Shown: positions 60,556-64,000 of the stretch, piece after piece | Layout of the letters: each line of letters starts with the position of its first letter | Numbering within the stretch: the first letter of the stretch is position 1 | NCBI GenBank assembly: GCA_002633005.1 | Contig: NMRA01000019.1 | Coordinates: 248,807 to 312,806, forward strand | Length of the DNA: 64,000 nt | DNA from: Phoronis australis | Lineage: Eukaryota; Phoronida; Phoronidae | Direction of reading: 5' to 3' | Translations under genes and position numbers: made by a program | The notes under the pieces: model-generated | The model's input: the letters and a program-made list of their open reading frames with translations, nothing else | Told to the model about the DNA's origin: nothing | The model's database searches: none

Positions 60556-61950
60556 CGGTTCCAATCACTGCCAATCGTGATACTTGAATCTAATTAACTA
60601 CTCATTCTCAATTAAGGGCAACATCTGGGCCACGGGTAGGGGCTGCGGCGACCAACGGTTTTAAATTTAAGAAGACTGAATGGGGCTCACTGACTATGCG
60701 AAAACTGGCCGCAGGGATTGGGTAGCCTGCTAACTACATTTGATTTCGACCCGCCTGTGGGTGGTTCCGGTGGGTGAGGTTCAGGCGCAGTGGCCCTAAA
60801 CTTTTCAGTCGCGCTGTGAAATGATGCGACCTTGACATGGATTTGATGAATGTATCGTGGTGATAATGATTCATCAATATTACCACTCCAAATTGTTTAA
60901 AATGCAATAACGTTAGCACGGAAAAATATGACTAGATAAAAAGTTTCATTAAGTTAATCTCCGACTAAATATTTCTGACCGAGAAGGTGTAATTACTCAT
61001 TTAAGCACGCCTGATTTGAAAATTTGGCAAGAAGTAACGAGGAGAACGTTTTGGACCACATTACATTTGAAATGAGTCCCATTTTTTGCGAGCAACCGTC
61101 ACGGTCTCGCTGGTTCCCTGCGTGACGCTGGGTGGTAGCCGCAGCAAGCCTGTTATGAACACTTAATTTTCCTCGGGATTTTTTTTACACCGGCGTTTCT
61201 GATTGGCTGGTCGATTTCTCAACAAGCAGCACTTTACCCAAACAAACTGATATGACTGATGGAGAAAGTGTAAATGTGGTCTGTTGTACAGACAAATCGG
61301 GTGCTTAAAATTCATGTTTAAGAAATGTGAATCCCAGAAAATTGTGGTTGCGCCTTTCGGATTGCATCTTCCTAATGTCGCTGGCCTTTTGTTTACGTTA
61401 GGCCTACTGTCCTGTATTTATACAGTATGAATAACACACTAGTAAAATCGACCAGATGACGGTGTGTTATTGTACATGTGCTTCTGAGCACGCGGCTATG
61501 AAACATTAGGCCTACTGCAGAAACAAAATAGTTGCTTAATAGTTGCTGCTACGCCACTTGCATGGACAAGGCTAAAAATCGTCCATAATCCGCCATTTTC
61601 TCACTTTGTTGTAAAGTTAACCAATGACTGTCGCGGTTACATCAAGCAGTGATAAAGCGCGTGCTACTGCCTGCTACCCGCGTGCTGGCTACCACCTAGC
61701 GGCACGTGGGGAACCGGCGAGCCGTCACGGCATCCTCATCTCTGGTATTAGGCCTACTAATTCCGTCTCATCTCAAAAACATAGAACTGGGAGTCATCGT
61801 TGTGTATACCAATTTCCCTTCCCCCTGATTAAGCTGCGCCAACTGAGGGCCTTAATGAAAACTCCAAAGTGTCGATGTTGCGGCAAAGTATCAAAGGTCC
61901 ACCGTTCAAGAAATTCGAACCACCCCCTGCGCAATGCTGGCTACGGACCT
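60556..61950 (-). repeat. Inverted duplication, arm A' (right)
   Basis: Reverse-complement partner of 58117-59107. It is interrupted at 61105-61722 by a TIR element absent from arm A. Outside that insertion the two arms align end to end with moderate divergence. Confidence 0.75.
61105..61722. mobile_element. 618-bp non-autonomous DNA transposon with 36-bp TIRs and 8-bp target duplication
   Basis: The ends are inverted over about 36 bp with roughly 30 matches: left TCTCGCTGGTTCCC...GGTGGTAGCC, right complement GCTCGCCGGTTCCC...GGTGGTAGCC. CGTCACGG flanks both sides (61097-61104 and 61723-61730). The homologous arm A has a single CGTCACGG on the opposite strand at 58322-58329, giving a direct empty site. 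There is no internal ORF of note. An 8-bp duplication fits hAT-like transposition, but the terminal bases are not the usual CAG, so the superfamily is left open. Confidence 0.85.
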
Positions 61951-62090
61951 GCAATGTATCAAGAACTATCCAACTTTTTCATACTCGTAAATGGTTAATG
62001 GACATGAATACAATACATTATTCTTGTCAGTTCCGACCTATAGGGCCAATATCGAATATACTCCCAGGTTCCGACTCATTAGGGTAATGA

Positions 62091-62580
62091 ACTGTCTGGC
62101 TCGGTGGTTTGTGGTCCTAACTCCTGTTTGGGAGACCTGGGCCCGGTCTCTAATCTTTGTACTCGAAACGAACTCGAAACTATTTTTGGCAATTTCTCTG
62201 CTCCATTTGTGCGAACTTAAGATGATTGGTTATCAGACTCTAGTGTGCTCGAATACATTATAGTTTATGCATAGGAGTTTCTAGTTCAAGTTTGCCCTTG
62301 AAGACCCTTATATTCGTGCTACAAACTCGAGTAAAACTCGAAATTTCGAGTTCAAACTCGAACTTATTGCTTTAATATTGGGTTTGCAAACTGTGAACTA
62401 AGGGCAATAAATTATCTACGTGAGTTATTGTGTACTCGAGCATAGAATAATTGACACTTATCTTGAGTTCGCCCAAAAGTAGAGCAGAAAATGACAAACC
62501 TAATTTCGAGTTCCATTTCGAGTAAAAAGATTGGAGACCGGGCCCTGGGTTCGAATCCTAGCATCACTGGCTGACAATCG
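62091..62580 (+). repeat. tRNA-like SINE head split by a MITE
   Basis: Box A-like TGGCTCGGTGG lies at 62097-62107 and box B GGTTCGAATCC at 62548-62558. Without the 403-bp insertion they would be about 42 bases apart, nearly the spacing of a real tRNA. The equivalent in arm B (minus strand, 60404-60414) has a perfect TGGCTCAGTGG box A but has lost box B. This is a tRNA-derived repeat, not a functional tRNA gene. Confidence 0.55.
62141..62543. mobile_element. 403-bp MITE with long TIRs and CCTGG target duplication
   Basis: The left end GCCCGGTCTCTAATCTTT and the right end (complement) GCCCGGTCTCCAATCTTT continue into ACTCGAAA...AACTCGAAA repeats on both sides, with about 40 bp of near identity. 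CCTGG is present at 62136-62140 and 62544-62548. The interior is full of CTCGA motifs and includes the perfect palindrome CTCGAAATTTCGAG near 62338. No ORF. The exact border can shift by one or two bases because the ends and the flank share G/C. Confidence 0.85.
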
Positions 62581-62739
62581 AGCATTGCAGAAAGGTGTTA
62601 CCTACTCCTCTGAGTTGGTCTACTAGTGAATGTGTGCAAGGGTATGAATGAGAACATGGATGTAATGCAAAATCGACTTCTGGGGCTGTGCTCGTATTAA
62701 GACAAGAAAGTAACTGTTGGAGTTCTGATTTCGGAATTG

Positions 62740-62850
62740 TGGACATTCGAAGTAGTGAACTTTGGTAGGTAGAGAACCTTCAGAGCAGTGAACCATCGGA
62801 GTAGTGGACCTTTAATGGAGTAGCGAACCTTCGGAATAGTGATATGAAAC
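62740..62850. repeat. Degenerate short tandem of GAGTAGTGAACCTTCG units
   Basis: About six imperfect units of 16-22 bp resemble GTAGTGAACCTTCGGA in a row (CGAAGTAGTGAACTTTGG, CAGAGCAGTGAACCATCGG, GGAGTAGTGGACCTTT, GGAGTAGCGAACCTTCGG). The inverted counterpart lies in arm B at 60266-60330. Confidence 0.5.
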
Positions 62851-63568
62851 CTTGGAAACCATTTCCGTCAAGTTAACTGCTCGTATAATGTGTGTGAGGT
62901 TGTGCACCATTGACACTATTGAAAGAGAAGTCTATCTTCCTTGAGCAAAATTTTTATTTGGTACAGACCTACTTTTCCTCAAAATTATGAACAGCCATGC
63001 TCGTTGGGGTTTTTCTCAGTGCAAGAAAACACATTTGTGGTTTTTGAACAACGATTGAACTAATACCAACGGCGTGTACACGCATGCATGTCAATCCACC
63101 AATCCACAATCGAATTGGACACTGGATGAATTAGAACAACATACATGCATTTCTCTTGACGAACACTTTTAATTCCAAAAATATTGAAAATGCCTTCACT
63201 TTACAATACTATGCTAGCATGTAATATCAGATAACAAACCTATTTTCAGCAGTTTCGTTTCTTGGTCGATTTTAAAGCATTCACACCGAGCTACTTTTTG
63301 AGATCTCTTTCGCTGCTATACATGTATAGGTATTTACTTCTAGACTCCCTTGTTTCCCTACGGTGGAGCCACCACGCGTGTTTAATGCCGATGAATAATA
63401 TAAAACCTCCTCTAATCGTTTGCACGATGCTGTCATGTACGCAAACACCTGACTCCTGCGAAGATGGCCGGGTACGGCGCCTGTCCTATGATTACGTAAA
63501 GAGCTTCTAATCAGAAGCAAATTGCTAACTTAGTTATCATTGTAGTTATAGTAGTACCAGTAGCTGCG

Positions 63569-64000
63569 CGTGATCATTCATCACAAGCTAAACAGAACTG
63601 AATGAGGCCCTACTGGAGTCGAGTTTGAAACCCCCGACCAATGGCATCTCTGTGGAAAATGCCGGATGGTAACTATTATATCCATCCCATTTCTGTAGTG
63701 GGTATTTTTCGCTCCACTATTTGGCGCGTGCGTTTAATTGCGAGTTATGCGTTTTACTGCGTACGAAAACCCGCTTCTTACCATCTGTCACCGTCAGGTG
63801 GTTTGATTGACGATGCACGCCGGGCCCGTCAGTTAACTTGACGAAAAAACTTCACGTCATCAACGTATGCATAGACATGCTTATTTGAACGGGGGACTGA
63901 AAACATCGGTTGGCACCCGGTCAGTTTCGCCCCACCCCTTCCGTCATTCCCACGCACCTCGGGTATCGCCGTCCGGCCCAGGTAATGTGTTGCACCCCCC
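63569..64000. other. Right edge, nothing supported
   Basis: No gene or repeat recognised beyond arm B'; the short frame at 63641-63841 has no recognisable features. Confidence 0.4.

Larger units (their letters stand above)
62065..63568 (-). repeat. Inverted duplication, arm B' (right)
   Basis: Reverse-complement partner of 59237-60450. It is interrupted by a 403-bp TIR element at 62141-62543 that is absent from arm B. The outer end TAGTAGTACCAGTAGCTGC matches the outer end of arm B. The plus frame at 63262-63510 is the decayed counterpart of the minus frame at 59277-59549 and is not a gene. Confidence 0.7.

Noticed and set aside
61624-61998. 124-codon plus-strand ORF
   Set aside because: It crosses the right border of the 618-bp transposon and continues into duplicated arm A', whose partner arm has no equivalent frame.

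Overview
The window looks like a piece of a marine invertebrate nuclear genome. It has GT-AG introns of 0.3-3.4 kb, AATAAA polyadenylation signals, a 55-base assembly gap (35524-35578), AT-rich intergenic DNA and many short non-autonomous DNA transposons and foldback elements. There are no operons, no bacterial-type gene packing and no long transposase or reverse-transcriptase frame. The phylum cannot be fixed from this sequence alone; the repeat style fits hemichordates, cephalochordates or lophotrochozoans equally well.

Three protein-coding loci are well supported. (1) At the left edge (110-1847, +) lie the last three exons of PRADC1, a secreted protease-associated-domain protein. Its final intron carries a possible antisense coiled-coil exon. 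(2) At 13293-14852 (-) a nearly intronless gene encodes a type I membrane LRR-Ig protein of about 500 residues. (3) From about 40.2 to 54.8 kb (+) lies a gene of at least ten exons. I could join exons 5-14 in phase to give 665 residues. I do not recognise the family, but the C-terminal half is disordered, basic and rich in Ser-Asp, and contains a peptide closely resembling the Ku-binding motif of APLF and CYREN.

Between these loci, 2-13 kb and 15-40 kb are almost gene-free. They hold three copies of one TTAAGT-rich MITE, a foldback family with GCGAGATATC cores, a 154-bp tandem duplication, a near-perfect 54-bp hairpin and nothing else I can support. The introns of the 40-55 kb gene contain an alternating 32/25-bp tandem array, a 125-bp foldback and a 1.5-kb TIR-bounded element. 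That element has a 451-bp higher-order repeat, and each of its three monomers carries a match to the animal CTCF core motif.

The right end (58.1-63.6 kb) is an interleaved pair of inverted duplications, in the order A, B, A-inverted, B-inverted. Comparing the arms reveals empty and filled sites for at least four insertions. Two are clean TIR elements with target-site duplications, and one of these sits inside a tRNA-like SINE head.
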